DNA from: Russula earlei
Lineage: Eukaryota > Basidiomycota > Agaricomycetes > Russulales > Russulaceae
NCBI GenBank assembly: GCA_025769875.1
Contig: JAGFNK010000449.1
Location: 1 to 42,085, forward strand
Length of the DNA stretch: 42,085 bases
Direction: 5' to 3'
Part shown: positions 31,018 through 41,568 of the stretch, in pieces
How positions within the stretch are numbered: the stretch's first letter is position 1
How the letters are laid out: every line of letters starts with the position of its first letter
Notes under the pieces: model-generated
The model's input: only the letters and a program-made list of their open reading frames with translations
Databases searched by the model: none
What the model was told of the DNA's origin: nothing
Translations under genes and position numbers: made by a program

Positions 31018-31510
31018 TGTCACAAGAACCGGTACATCAGACCGGACCGGCAACCAGATAAGCCTACCCAGACATGTCTCAAGTTTCCCACATGTTTTAT
31101 GACTTACTTAGCCTTGCATGTACCAGACTTTTCCTGCATGTTCCAGTATGATTGCCTCACTGTTACCTCGTGAGTACTATTTGATATAGTATTCTGTATG
31201 TATATAAGACTGCCATTTGATGAGAACAAGCCTCAAGCTTGTTCTCCTGTGAAATACACTGGATACTTGCTTTGGATCTTGTAGGCTTGCAAGTACTCAA
31301 GCAATCATCTCTAAAAGTATCTCAATCCTCTAAGTCTTCAAATGCGAAGAATTATCGTCTCTCTTCCCTCTCCATGGAACATAAGTACTTTGGCATTGTC
31401 GTCTCCAAGATCCCTGAAACTCACGAAGGACTTAGTGCCTCGCTCAACTCTCTACATTCATCTCACATGTGAACTGATTTGTCAGCAACAACCGCCCCCA
31501 GTCGGTGACA
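31018..31510 (+). repeat. E2 3' LTR (family B)
   Basis: TGTCACAAGAACC...GTCGGTGACA, followed by AAGAG, the right copy of the target duplication. Aligned by eye to 14076-14567, nearly all differences are CG, TG and CA exchanges. Confidence 0.95.
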
Positions 31511-32134
31511 AAGAGAGCCATTGGCTCCCTATAGTGCTGGGACCAGGGCGATTGGAGGGGCCTGAGCAGCAACTGGGGGGGCCTGGGTGGCAATCTGGGG
31601 AGCTTGTGCAACAACTTGGGGTTGGGCTGCCATGGTGGGTTCAGGGGGGTTCTGTGGTTTGGGTTCTGTGGTTTAGGTTCTGTGGTTTCAATTGGTTCCT
31701 GATTTTCAGGAAGATTATCTGTTTCTAGTTCAGGAGATTCAAAGGGTGTCTGGGGTTCTGGGGGATTCTGTGGTTCTAATTCAGGAGGTTCAGGAGAGTT
31801 GCCTTCTGATTCTGATGATGTTTCTTAAAGAGGGTCGTCCTTCCTCCAATAACCTAACCCAAGGCTGTTCCTGATGAGTTCTAGGTCCTGATGAGTGTAG
31901 AGCTGTCCTCTTCTGAGTTGTAGCTCAAACCAGTGGTTTTTGATAAATTCAACCAGTAGTTCCTTGTCATTTTCAGTGGTAACATAGCAGAGGAAGGTGT
32001 GGAAGCTGTCCCAAGTGGCAGTTCCAACAATGTGTTAGGGGAGGTCTGGGGAGGGTCTAGGTTGGATATGGATCCAGCAGTTTGGTGGTAGTTCAAGGTT
32101 GAACTCCAGAGTGGAGTAAGGGAAGCTTAGCTTG
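31511..32134 (-). pseudogene. E1 gag N-terminal pre-domain and linker
   Basis: Minus-strand sequence between the E1 5' LTR and the E2 insertion. It reads YSTLEFNLELPPNCWIHIQP, TENDKELLVEFIKNHWFELQ and NSLGLGYWRKDDPL, then a Pro/Glu-rich linker (EPPELEPQNPPEP and similar) up to the E2 site. After E2 it continues as the gag core at 14075. The block IKNHWFE resembles INNHWYF in E3. Stops occur, some of which fit TGA from CGA. The leader between LTR and coding sequence is very short. Confidence 0.65.
32123..32133 (-). promoter_or_regulatory. E1 primer-binding site, self-priming type
   Basis: In the sense direction AAGCTAAGCTT lies one base after the 5' LTR. It is the exact complement of LTR positions 32477-32467, which begin 34 bases downstream of the TATTTAAG at 32511-32504. 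This also proves that the LTR at 32135-32734 is the E1 5' LTR. Confidence 0.75.
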
Positions 32135-32734
32135 TGTTACAGCATCATGGCCATTAGAGCATTAGCTCAGGGTTCAGTGGGGCCAAGTCCCTGTGACTTG
32201 GTTCAAGGGTTCAGTGGGGCCAGCTCAAAGAGACCAGATCAAGGGTTTAGTGTCTCAAGATTAAGTCAAGATGACCTAATCCACAGACAGAGTCAATCTT
32301 CTGGTAATTTCACAGAAGGGGAGGACAATGATAGAGCAAGAGAGGAGCAAGAGGAACACAAGGGTTCCTCCTAGTGTGTTGATGTCAAGCAAGGTATAAG
32401 CCAGCACAAGCAAGTTGTGATTTGAGAGGAGAGTACAGGGCAAGGGATGTGACAGGAAATGGGACAAAGCTAAGCTTGGGGCATTACCCAGCTTCTACAG
32501 GCGCTTAAATACTGTATGTAGCGAGGCTGTACAGAACTATATGTGGAACAATAGATAAAAGGTGAGCCAATGGCAAAAAGGGATCAACAACAGGTGAAAC
32601 ACAAGAAGGTGAAGCAACAGCTGTCAATCAACATCAAGGGATGAAATGGTAACCAAAGGGATGAGGGTGACAGAAGAGAACAATAAGACAACAAGGGAAT
32701 TAGGAAGGGACCAAAAGGAGGGTAAATCATAACA
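32135..32734 (-). repeat. E1 5' LTR (family A copy 3)
   Basis: The plus strand starts TGTTACAGCATC and ends AAATCATAACA. It is the diverged partner of 4907-5501. In the sense (minus) direction it carries TATTTAAG at 32511-32504 and an imperfect inverted repeat AAGCTGGG/CCCCAAGCTT at the predicted RNA start. Confidence 0.85.
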
Positions 32735-33960
32735 CCCCTTGTTCCCAAGGTACTCCTTCAAGACTGCCTTGTTTAAAGCCCCTTCACCACACTGGCCTCT
32801 AGTCTTTGCCTTTGCCTCTTGCAACATGTACCAGTCCCCATTTGGTACCTCCTCATTGTTTGGCTTGTCCTCTTGTTCAACACCACCTACACCACATACT
32901 GTCTGTTCCAACCCTTGCCCACCTGCTCCTGAGTCCTTAGTGATCAGCAGTATGTGTCTTGATAGGAGCTTATATACTAGTTACAAGTCTGAGTATGAAC
33001 TACAGAAAATAACTCAGACTCTTTAGACTGCTCCAATTGGATTCAAGGGGCATAAACTTGTTGTGTCAGACCTGTAGGTGACTCAGGACAATTAGTGAGA
33101 CTGTTGAGCAATAATATCATAATGATATCACTTATGGAGTGCTTAGTGAGCATATGAGGTCATAGTGGAGTTGCTCAGTCAGCCATGATGTCACTGGCAC
33201 TTTATGACATCATGCAGATCATTCTAGGAGGTCTAAGAGTCCTTCCAGTGTTTCAGGACCTAGTGGCTGAGTGGCCATGTGGCTGGCACATGGTGGGTTA
33301 CCCAAATAGGGAGGAGGGTGTCCAAGCAAGCCACAGGGACTTGGAGGGTGAGGATTTCTTGTGATTTATGCCTGCAGAGAGGAGCAGTCATTGGAAATAG
33401 AGGTGGATAGGCAATATAAAGTGAGAGAAGCTTCTTTGAGTGAAATAGGATGATCCATGGCCAGGATTTGGCCTTGGTTCACAACATCAACCTTCCTTGA
33501 CAGCATGAATTTAATTTTATCATGTGCTATGCATGACATTTGTGTGTAAGTGAGATTAGCAATTCCAATTTCATGGTCATGCTTGCTTGCATATTGTCTG
33601 AGAATGGTAGCATAAGATTTGATGACTATTCAGCAATGGCAACCCATATTCTTGAACTCAGATCTCTGTGTGCAATTGGCGTGCTTCTTTACATAACTCA
33701 AAGCTCCCTCAGATAGTTGGCAGGAACAGACAAAAACCTTCCTTGTCCATCCCTGCCCATGCTCAGTGCTGGATGTAATCAATTTAATTGAGTGAGCAAG
33801 TTCTTCTTGCTGGTGCCATGAGTCAAAATCAGCTGCTGTCAGCCATTCCTTGAGTATTCACTGTGCTCCCAGTCATAGTTGAGTCCTCCCCTCTTTCCAG
33901 AATTGGCAGTGATCTGAAAACATTGTGTTGCAAAAGGGGCACTCAGGCTGGAATGGGCAG
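32735..33960 (-). mobile_element. Degenerate Mutator-like (MULE) transposase fragment
   Basis: The minus strand around 33930-33440 reads CPFCNTMFSD, WLTAADFDSWHQQEELAHSI, RKVFVCSCQLSEG, NMGCHC, IVIKSYATILRQYASKHDHE and IGIANLTYTQMS. This resembles the N-terminal FAR1-like Cys/His region of basidiomycete MULE transposases. Near 32910-32735 a tail-like part reads NGDWYMLQEAKAKTRGQCGE and VLKEYLGNKG, directly next to the E1 LTR. The catalytic middle is missing and stops are present. I see no terminal inverted repeats. E1 probably inserted into this older element. Confidence 0.5.
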
Positions 33961-34790
33961 ATGATGTGGATGGCACTTCAATCAATTGGAAACAAGATTG
34001 CATTTCTTTTTTGGTAGGGGAAAAAGGTAAGGAGTTATCTTATTATTAACTCACTTATATAACTAAATTACATCTGTTAATGCATGATTGAAGTCTGAAT
34101 TCTCTTGCCAACACAATTGCCTTTTATGGTAATTCAACCCACCACAAAAAGTCAAAGACTCCCTCTGTTCATCCCATTCATTCTGCCACAATTTCAACCA
34201 CCACAATTTTGTTAACAAGTAAATTCTTATCATAAAATAATTATATCAATTTTTGGAATTGTATGTAAAGATGTTCAAACACTGCTCTACTGACAAAGTC
34301 TGAATGTCACAAGGTGCAAAATTCCAAAGACTACTCCTGTCACTCAAGTGACTCCAGAAAACTCCACAGTTCAAATTCTGTCAAAACATCATTGCCAAAT
34401 GGGGCCTAAGCAGTTCCCCACGACAGTCATGCATACGCCTATTAACATTAGAACGTCATGCCTAACTATCACCATCTGAATGCGGCGTTGTTGTGCCTAG
34501 AAATCGGAATCGCGATTAATCTCCGTAATATTTCATATCGGTCGAAACAAACAGTGTTTCTAAGCCATACACAAAATTTCGGTCGTAAGTGCTCGAATGA
34601 TTTTATCCCAAGCAAAGTGTTGTATACCGAATTCAGTATCTTGATCTCATCGCTGTGTATGATAGAAGTTCGAATCAACGCGAGGCTAGCGCTGCTTCTC
34701 AAAGGGATACCATTGTGGCCTTTCATGAAGTGGAATTAATGGACATTGAACAAAGACAATCGAAGGGGACATACATCAGCTAGAGGCACG
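33961..34790. other. Right edge of the transposon block, no gene recognised
   Basis: AT-rich, CpG-poor sequence continues to about 34410, then composition changes to host-like. A frame at 34458-34739 is open on both strands, so neither reading is convincing. The end nearest 34790 is the 3' flank of vps74. Confidence 0.45.
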
Positions 34791-35990
34791 TTACAGGAGG
34801 GAGTCTAGCTTGCTTAAGACCTCCAAAACGCCAGCAACGAGCTCGCATCCAGCGTCATCGTCTCCCTCAACCAATTCCTTGCGCACCTCTGCAAGCAGAC
34901 CAAGCACCGCCTCGCGGCCGTTGGTGCTAGAGCTGCCCATTGCGATGCGCGGGCCCTCCCTCTTTTTGGATCCTGTGCTGCCCAAAGAACCTGAACCAAA
35001 CGGCCAGGCGGCAAACTCGGCAAGAATATCATCGCACCGCGCAAATGCCGTCTCGCGCTCCTCGTACCCGAGCCTTGCAAATGCATTGTCGAGGACACTC
35101 GCAGCGTAGGCGGAGCATGCGAGGCAAACACTCCGCAGTGCCCGCATCTGTGTTCCGGGCGCCTCAAATGCAGCTGGTGGAACGGCTGATGTGCCGGCGG
35201 TGAGCAGAGCAACGATGCGTGAGACGACAGCGTCCTTGACGCGGAGATCGGCGACTGGGTGCGTAGCCATATCGAAGAGAAGGAAGTTGCGCTTCTCCGT
35301 GCGAAGGACACCCTTGTCCACAAGCCCCTTGGCAAGACGCTCACGGACTTGTTTTAGCTGGTAGCCAATTTTGAGTACGTTCCACGTCTCCCCTGTTAAT
35401 ATAAAACCATAGAATGTAAGGTGTTTAGCAGTACTGAGGGTGAGGGGACGTGCCAGATAGAAGATCAACCCATGCATTAATCGACATACGCTCAGACTCT
35501 TGAGCCTTCATCATGCGGAGAGTCTCGTCGAGGATTGTCTCGCCTGTCTGGCGATCATCGGTGACCTCGACCAGTCGTTCCGCGAGTGGAAGTCTACGAC
35601 GATTTGGATCTTTGTGAACAGCAATGCGTCGCCGGAGCGCGAGTTCGATGAGTATGCAACCACGTAATGCGTAAGAGATGTTGTCATTCCAGAATGATAA
35701 GTAACCCTGCGCTCACGTTAATGGAGGGATTGGTTCGATATAGATAAACTTGCCTGATGGTCTTTTAAACCAAGAAGCAAGACCTCCTCCATGAGCGTAA
35801 GATGAGGTATCTTCCCACCTGTCTTTGACTCTTCTTCATCCCGTTCGAGGTCGCGCGGGTCGAAGGCGATTTTGTTACCTCCGGCAAAAGCAGACCCAGC
35901 ATGTGAGGCAAATAAGGATGGCGATGGTTCTGAGGATGATGCTGGACCAGTGTTGACCCTCCGCCGAGATAACCCCGAATTTTCACTCAT
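34791..35990 (-). CDS. vps74: Vps74/GOLPH3 family Golgi phosphoprotein
   Basis: Vps74 binds PtdIns4P on Golgi membranes and retains glycosyltransferases by binding their cytosolic tails. Three exons, 35990-35754, 35706-35454 and 35392-34791, give 363 residues with no frame problem. The first about 60 residues are a low-complexity Ser/Gly tail. The GPP34 domain then starts with [16 protein letters not shown] and contains [40 protein letters not shown] and [15 protein letters not shown]. Trp85 and Arg94 in that block correspond to PtdIns4P-site residues known in the family. Both introns (35753-35707, 47 bp, and 35453-35393, 61 bp) appear to use GC-AG ends; these sites are needed for an open, family-like protein. 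The start is the first ATG of the open frame. Confidence 0.92.
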
Positions 35991-36106
35991 CGCGTTGCGG
36001 TGAGCTGAATGGCAAGAAGGGCAAAGTCACTGGCAAGCAGAAGGCGTTGGCCTTTGGTAGGTATTGGTGCCGAACTATTTGTTACCGCACAAAGTTTCCA
36101 CTTATG

Positions 36107-36187
36107 GACCCCGTAGCTCAGTGGTAGAGCGTGAGATTCCAGCTTGTCGTTTCCTCAAGGTCATCCGTTCAATCCGGGTCGGGGTCA
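36107..36187 (+). tRNA. tRNA-Trp (CCA) with a short intron
   Basis: Acceptor arms GACCCCG and CGGGGTC pair fully, with A as discriminator. D arm GCTC-AGTGGTA-GAGC; T arm ATCCG-TTCAATC-CGGGT. Anticodon CCA is at 36139-36141 in the loop TTCCAG. A 9-base intron CTTGTCGTT (36143-36151) is needed to give 72 mature bases. The anticodon stem TGAGA/CCTCA then has one A-C mismatch next to the loop. A T5 run at about 36192 can serve as the Pol III terminator. It lies 117 bp from the vps74 start codon on the opposite strand. Confidence 0.78.
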
Positions 36188-38223
36188 GATTATTTTTATT
36201 ATTATTGCATCACTTATCGAGCCGAAGCATCAATCTCATCTGGATTTTTTTTAATAGCACCAGTGCAACGCAATCCATCTCCTATCACCTTCGTTTTGAT
36301 AGACTTCTTTTGAGGCACGGCTTTCCTGCAGGCACAGTGCAGACCAGGTGTCACGCTGTCCGTATGAGCAACTTTCCGCATGTCAATCCTGATTTACGTG
36401 CTAATTCACCAGTGAGTCACTGTAGGACGTCGAGACCAGACCGCCCGAGCAGAGAGTGAGTTGACTGACTGCTGTACGTGTCAAAGGTATGCACGCACTC
36501 CTCTAACGTAGAATGACAACCTGAGCTACCTTGCAGCAGGACTAATTGCCCCACTCAGGATTGGAGATGAAAGTTGAACTTCCTTTCGTCTCTCCAAAGA
36601 TGAGGAGCATTCAGACATAACTGATCACTGGCACTAGCAATGGGCAGGTGATGTTCACTGCGGCGCATCGTGGCACAGGTCAAAGAGGAATGGTATGTTG
36701 GTATCGATACACAGCTCGTCGCATGGTCACGGTGTACTTGAGGTGTGCCACGTGCAGCACAACTCCCTGCTGCCTTGCAATGCCAAGGTCGCACGCGAAG
36801 CCATCTGGGTGCGGGTCAATCACCAGCACTCATGTCTTGTTGTCCCGTCAGCCCGTTGATTCCGAACTCGTCACATACACCCTACAACTATCGACTTCGC
36901 ACGTGGGAAAAGAGCCCTTGGCCGTGTATATGTATGTTTCGAGGACATGCTTTCATTCTATGGTAGGTCTCGTGAGTCAACCAGGGACTGACCTCTGCAG
37001 GACGGACGACTGACGGACGTTTCCTTGTTTCATCTCCGCATGCCACTCGCGAGAACATCACAATGTATATAACACAGTTTCTCGGATCCACACATCTCAA
37101 CACTTATCGGAACTTCACTCTGTCCTCTCTCGACTTCGGGACTTAATTTCCGTGTCACCCCGAACCCCCTGACCATCTGTCCTGCCATTGGGAATACTTA
37201 TCATCCTTCACAACCTGTGATGTTTGACACGATAGTTCTGGAATATTCTCATCAGTGGGAGTAACCGATGTGACAGATACCAAGGCGAACGAATGTTAGG
37301 TGTATCATACGTGTATGTATAGGTACGTTCCACTGCTGCTCAACAGAGTTGTGGAGAAATGTTCGATACGCAATGCGCGTGCCATGATGTACCATCAAAG
37401 TGCTCGAATTTGATTTGCGTGTTGTAATTTACCTTGACCAGGCGGTTTGTGGCCCGACTAGCAACAGATCAAAGCTGGCGACGACCGTGCGAGTGTTGGC
37501 TGGCGCTGTGTTGCCAGCCAATTTCTCACACGCCCTTTTGGCCCCCTCACTATCATCCACCACTAGCGACCGCTGTGTACTGCACACTTGCGCTAATTAT
37601 GATTTTTCTAGCATATTCCCAAGTTAACCTTGAAACCAACCTCCCATTCCGTCATTGCAACGTGCGTCAAGTGCTAAAACGGTGTATCCTGCCAGGTCAT
37701 GGATCGTGCGATCGTCTGCTGGGGGTCCACACGTTTCTGTTTCCTGTCTGCACTCCTTCTATCTATTCGGGTAATGAAGAGTGTCCGTGTCCGACAATAT
37801 GCTATGAAATAACGAATAAATAGGTAACTATCAGCCACTCAAGGAGCCGAACCGTAATTTACCATGGCACGCTTCAGCTGTGAGGAACCTCTTAACAGGC
37901 ATCAGCTTTCCCATCATCCACAATTTCTCTCGAGAAATGGGGGCTCTCGAGCCACGAGGCCTCTATGAAGAAGCCGTGACATCTGACAAGGTTTCGCCTC
38001 ACGCGTGCCTATAAGGCAATTTCCTCCGTGTCGAGGATGCCGACCTCACCTCCCGTGCGGCACCAGGCAGTTAACTGCGGCGTATATCTTCTCCCCCTCC
38101 ATTCCTTCACGGTTCTTCTTGACTCTCAGCCCTGCAGAGCCCCATCCCAACACTCCTCTCTATTCTCAGGTTTCTTGGTCCATTACCATCTACAAGTTTT
38201 CTCCGTGGCACCACCAACGAATC
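36188..38223. other. Intergenic region without a recognised gene
   Basis: After the tRNA terminator no frame on either strand looks like a protein I know; frames are short, overlap and have mixed composition. Pyrimidine-rich stretches near 38085-38210 are typical of fungal promoters and fit the plus-strand gene that follows. Confidence 0.45.
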
Positions 38224-39504
38224 ATGCCACCCACGTCGCGCGTATACTCACCCAGGCATTCGACCCAAAGCCACATCGGCAGGTCTTCCCGAACCCATTT
38301 TTCGTGCCGACTCGCTCATCCTCCACCAAAAGACAACCCCAGCGCTAATCATCAAAACGGGCTCAGCAACGTACGCCTCTGAGTCAAGCGATCGCGACTC
38401 TAGAACCAGCGTACCTCTCAGCAAGCAGCGACAGCACCGTTGGTCAGAGCTCGTGCCTCCGCAGACGGCACTCACATTTGTCGCCATGTATGACCCCGCG
38501 GAGGGCCTACTTACCTTCTCCGGCGCATCACTGCTGCCCTCAGAGCCGCCCACTCCGCCCACCCCCAAACACCAGCACTCGATACTCCCGTCACGCCGAC
38601 CACCTACGGGCCAATGCCGTGTACGCCCGCGCCAAGCACACTCGCGGACATGCAGAGTCTCCTCGACGCCTACTTTCGCTCCGCTGCCGCTGCTGGGAAC
38701 AACATTATCCCAGCGCGCGCATCGTCGACGTTTGACGGCCTCTTCTGTGTTGGGGCAGAGTCGGGAAGTATCGACGCAGGATGCTTCTGCGAGAAGCCGC
38801 TTCCTATGCGCCCGCCGCCACCGCCCGACCGAGACAGCGTTTTTGCATGGTCATGGCTCGGACGCATTGCTCAGGAGGATCCGCGTGAGCCCTGGGATGC
38901 AAGTAGGAATGAGGGAGGACGCGTGTATTGGCCGTCGGTGTCAGGACCTGGGTGCATTAGTGCGAGCTGTGACGGGCCTGCATGCAAAGATGGCGACGAT
39001 GATGACTCGTTTTTCTTCACCCCACCTGAAATTGAGGATCCGAACGAGGTGCGAGTTGCCCCTTTCATCATTTTCTTCTATTTTAGTCCTCACTCTCTTA
39101 CCATCATTGGGTAACGGAAGTGCTCCGCGTTTTCTGTGACGACGACGTCAACATCCGAGTACATCGACGTGCCGGGGCACGAGTGCGACTCCATCTGGTC
39201 CGCGAACGTGCTAGCCTATGCTTATCCAGCCCGTACCCACCCCCCTCGTCGCCAGGCACGTACTCAAATGCAGACATCGTCGCCAACGTCACCTGCACAG
39301 GCCCTCCTGCACCCCTGGCGACTTCTCCGCGCTCGGACGTCCCAGGCGACAATCACAGGAACCCCGCAGCGGCGGGCATCGAAGGCTGCTAGTATGTTCG
39401 CCAAGCTCGGGAGGCTTGGATCGCGGGACGACGGTGAGTCGTGGATCTGTGTTGAGGTGGTGCACACCATAACCCAACGGCCATTGCGTGAGTGCGATTG
39501 GTAG
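38224..39504 (+). CDS. Hypothetical basidiomycete protein, frame-broken
   Basis: I do not recognise a named family. Coding-like blocks follow one another in three frames: MPPTSRVYSPRHSTQSHIG (38224), EPIFRADSLILHQKTTPALI and PPQTALTFVAMYDPAEGLLT, then TPVTPTTYGPMPCTP, MQSLLDAYFRSAAAAGNNII, FDGLFCVGAESGSIDAGCFC and FAWSWLGRIAQEDPREPW to EIEDPNE. A GT-AG intron (39049-39120) joins to CSAFSVTTTSTSEYIDVPGH, then PPPSSPGTYSNADIVANV and MFAKLGRLGSRDDGESWICV. A last intron from about 39488 and a short final exon are possible. Frame changes fall near C runs (for example about 38560). No domain, signal peptide or membrane span stands out. It may be intact with sequence errors, or decayed. Confidence 0.45.
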
Positions 39505-39853
39505 GTTGCGAATGAGGTTGATTATTTTGTCTCTGGCGCTGGGAATTCACTGATAACACTCTTTCCTCTCCCATTCTTTTGGTCACATATAAGCATTTTC
39601 TTCCTCCCATTTTACGCTTTCCCCCACATTACCTTCGTGTTGTCGGATTAATGGTGTATAAGAAACGAGCTAGAAATGTAGTAGCTTTCCTATCACACCT
39701 GCCGAGGCTCACCCACAAAGCGTTTTTCAACGGTCAAGAGCCCAAAGCTTCACTGTTCTCCGTGATACGGAGGATGTAGATGAAAAAATCGACCATCTCA
39801 TTACCAATAGCGGACATAAGGCTGAATCATTTCGAGGGGAGTATACGCAACAC
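39505..39853. other. Convergent 3' flanks
   Basis: This holds the 3' end or last exon of the plus-strand hypothetical gene and the 3' flank of the minus-strand chs7-like gene. I see no separate gene. Confidence 0.45.
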
Positions 39854-41086
39854 TCATTGCGGAAAGTACAAATTGTCATCAGGCCAGTGGTCTGTCCGGG
39901 AGCCATCGATGATGAGCACATCAGGCCAAAAATCGATGGGAGAAACACGAACCCTCCGTGATTCTCTGCCAAGCGAAGTAGAGCACAACAATTGTTGCAG
40001 TTTCCAGAGCCGTCGCGATGAATGAGCCATCAATCTTGGCACTCGTGCCATCGCAAATAGTGCGGGGAAAGGAGGAAGTATGCGAGTTGGGCAAAGATAA
40101 AAAGGATACCAGCCAGGGCATAATAAAGTATCGGGCGCATCTCATGAAGAACGCCAACCACAATCCACACCATAAGAATAAAGTAAAGCAATGCTGCGCT
40201 GGCCGACGGGAAACAACGTCAGGCACGAATAGGTAGGACAGGAATGCAAGGAAAGCGAAACGCACACGCCTGGCCATATCAAGGTGAGAATGAAGAGGGA
40301 GATTGAGTGCAAGGAATCCTTCGGGTCGCCCGGCTCAAAGGTACTCGTGAAAGTCAGAGCGACGTCGAGGGAGATGTAGGTAGTGGCGGCCAGGAAAAAT
40401 GCGGTTAGAACGTAAAATGGCTAACCACGTGCCAGTCAGCAGGAATGAAACAAGGGCACAAATAGGGAATAAGGCGAACAATCAACGAGGATGGTTGACC
40501 ATCCTCAACGACTTGAGTTGCCACAAGAGCGTTACCCAGGAGCATCCAGAAGAGGGCCGTGACAGCACCTGCGTGAATGGCTGTGAAGGCGACAAGGGTG
40601 GTAGTTCCTTGCTCGAGAAAAGAGCCTGTGGCGATGAGTTGAAGAGGCAGGGTGACAAGGTAAACGGCGAGAAATGCACGAAACTCAATACGACCTGGTG
40701 TTATGTTAGAAGCCTTCAAGGGAGCCGACTAGACGACTAGACTTACCGACGGCGGCCCTTTCGGTAGTTACAGCGATAGATGAGCCAGACGGTGACAAGG
40801 ATACTGAGGCCGCACGCGAGGATATTGGCGATGTTGCCGATGGAGTTTTCAGAGCCAACGCGCGCGATGCCACATTTTGGGTTTACTCCTATGGGGGCGG
40901 ATGTTGCGTTGGCAGACACGTTGAGAAGAACAGTGGGTGCACTATGCTGAAGCTGGTTTATGGGTGAATGGGGTGGATCAACGACGAGGAAAGAAGGAGA
41001 GAAGGAACCTGGCGATAAAAGAGGTTGCACAAAGGGTAAGAGGGAGTGTTTGTGCAAAGAGGCTTAAAGTCGCCGAAGCGGGTCAT
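39854..41086 (-). CDS. Chs7-like chitin synthase export chaperone (chitin synthase III catalytic subunit family)
   Basis: Family members are multi-pass ER proteins that help chitin synthase leave the ER. Six exons: 41086-41009, 40952-40747, 40694-40480, 40420-40266, 40198-39953 and 39891-39854, with GT-AG introns of 52-67 bp. Motifs: MTRFGDFKPLCTNTPSYPLC at the start, KCGIARVGSENSIGNIANIL, IEFRAFLAVYLVTLPLQLIA, VVEDGQPSSL, TYISLDVALTFTSTFEPG, RTICDGTSAKIDGSFIATAL and WQRITE, ending DNLYFPQ. Several hydrophobic helices fit the usual seven spans. The exons sum to 938 bases. Two single-base frame breaks, in C 40756-40758 and G 40064-40067 (plus-strand letters), disturb the frame; allowing for them the length fits 311 residues. 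These may be sequence errors or real lesions. It is divergent from smc5, 482 bp away. Confidence 0.82.
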
Positions 41087-41568
41087 CTCGGTGGATTGAA
41101 TCGCACAGTCGCAGAGAGCGACAAGTTGGATAAAAACAGGCAGGACAGGTTGTGTTGGTAGGCCTTCCCGACGTTGGAGACGGTACAGACTCACGGCCGG
41201 AGACCTTTTGATGGGCCGTGGAGTCCGAGCGGATTCCTGCGAAGCGAAGAATCGAGATCAACTCGGTAGCCTATTGAACCCAATCGATAGGGGCTTAGAT
41301 CGCACACAGGCGGACGAGTCGAAGGTCTCCCTGCGGTCCACGACTCTGCTGTTGCGGTTAGAATTGTTGTTGATAGGATGCTCTGCTCCCCCCCGCTCGC
41401 CAGGTAACTCGTGGGAATGATGCCGGGTAGCACGGGCCGTCCTCCTCGTGACCGTGTAGTGCGCGAACCGTGACACCACACTGTATGCCGAGTTCAAGGC
41501 AACCTTTGCAGCCAGCAGCCAGTCCAACTCGACGACGACCTTGAAGGCACACAGGATTACGCGACAAA
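41087..41568. promoter_or_regulatory. Divergent intergenic region between chs7-like gene and smc5
   Basis: The two genes start on opposite strands, 482 bp apart. The region must hold both promoters. No clear TATA box or repeated site stands out, and the open frames inside it look spurious. Confidence 0.5.

Larger units (their letters stand above)
14076..31510 (+). mobile_element. E2: Ty3/gypsy chromovirus inserted in E1 gag
   Basis: LTRs at 14076-14567 (492 bp) and 31018-31510 (493 bp) are flanked by a perfect AAGAG duplication (14071-14075 and 31511-31515). Plus-strand order is self-complementary primer site, gag pre-domain, gag with CCHC knuckle, protease, RT, RNase H, integrase, chromodomain, ORF3 and a polypurine tract. 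It is interrupted by solo LTR C1, by E3 and by solo LTR C4; without these it would be about 7.4 kb. By hand count the LTRs differ at 42 bases plus one indel (about 8.5 percent). Stops and a YMDN active site make it inactive. Confidence 0.92.
4907..32734 (-). mobile_element. E1: outer Ty3/gypsy chromovirus, degenerate and multiply interrupted
   Basis: E1 reads on the minus strand. Its 5' LTR is 32135-32734 and its 3' LTR is 4907-5501. A primer-binding site next to the 5' LTR and a polypurine stretch next to the 3' LTR fix this orientation. Minus-strand order is gag pre-domain, gag with CCHC knuckle, protease, RT, RNase H, integrase, chromodomain and ORF3. Four insertions interrupt it: E2 in gag, solo LTR A2 in RT, D2 in integrase and D1 in ORF3. 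Without them the element would be roughly 7.8 kb. The two LTRs are clearly diverged, and I could not find a flanking duplication (atctc on the left, cccct on the right). Stops and frameshifts are frequent. Confidence 0.8.

Noticed and set aside
32135..32734. Reading the right family A LTR as the 3' LTR of another element lying to its right (a purine-rich ACAAGGGG precedes it on the minus strand)
   Set aside because: An exact self-priming site lies on its left side at 32123-32133 and E1 gag follows, so it is the E1 5' LTR; the purine run belongs to the MULE-like tail.
34458..34739. A 93-codon plus-strand frame and an 85-codon minus-strand frame over the same bases
   Set aside because: Both strands are open by chance; neither resembles a known protein and there is no splice or start context.
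38248..38568. Minus-strand 106-codon frame
   Set aside because: It is antisense to the better-supported plus-strand coding blocks of the hypothetical gene.
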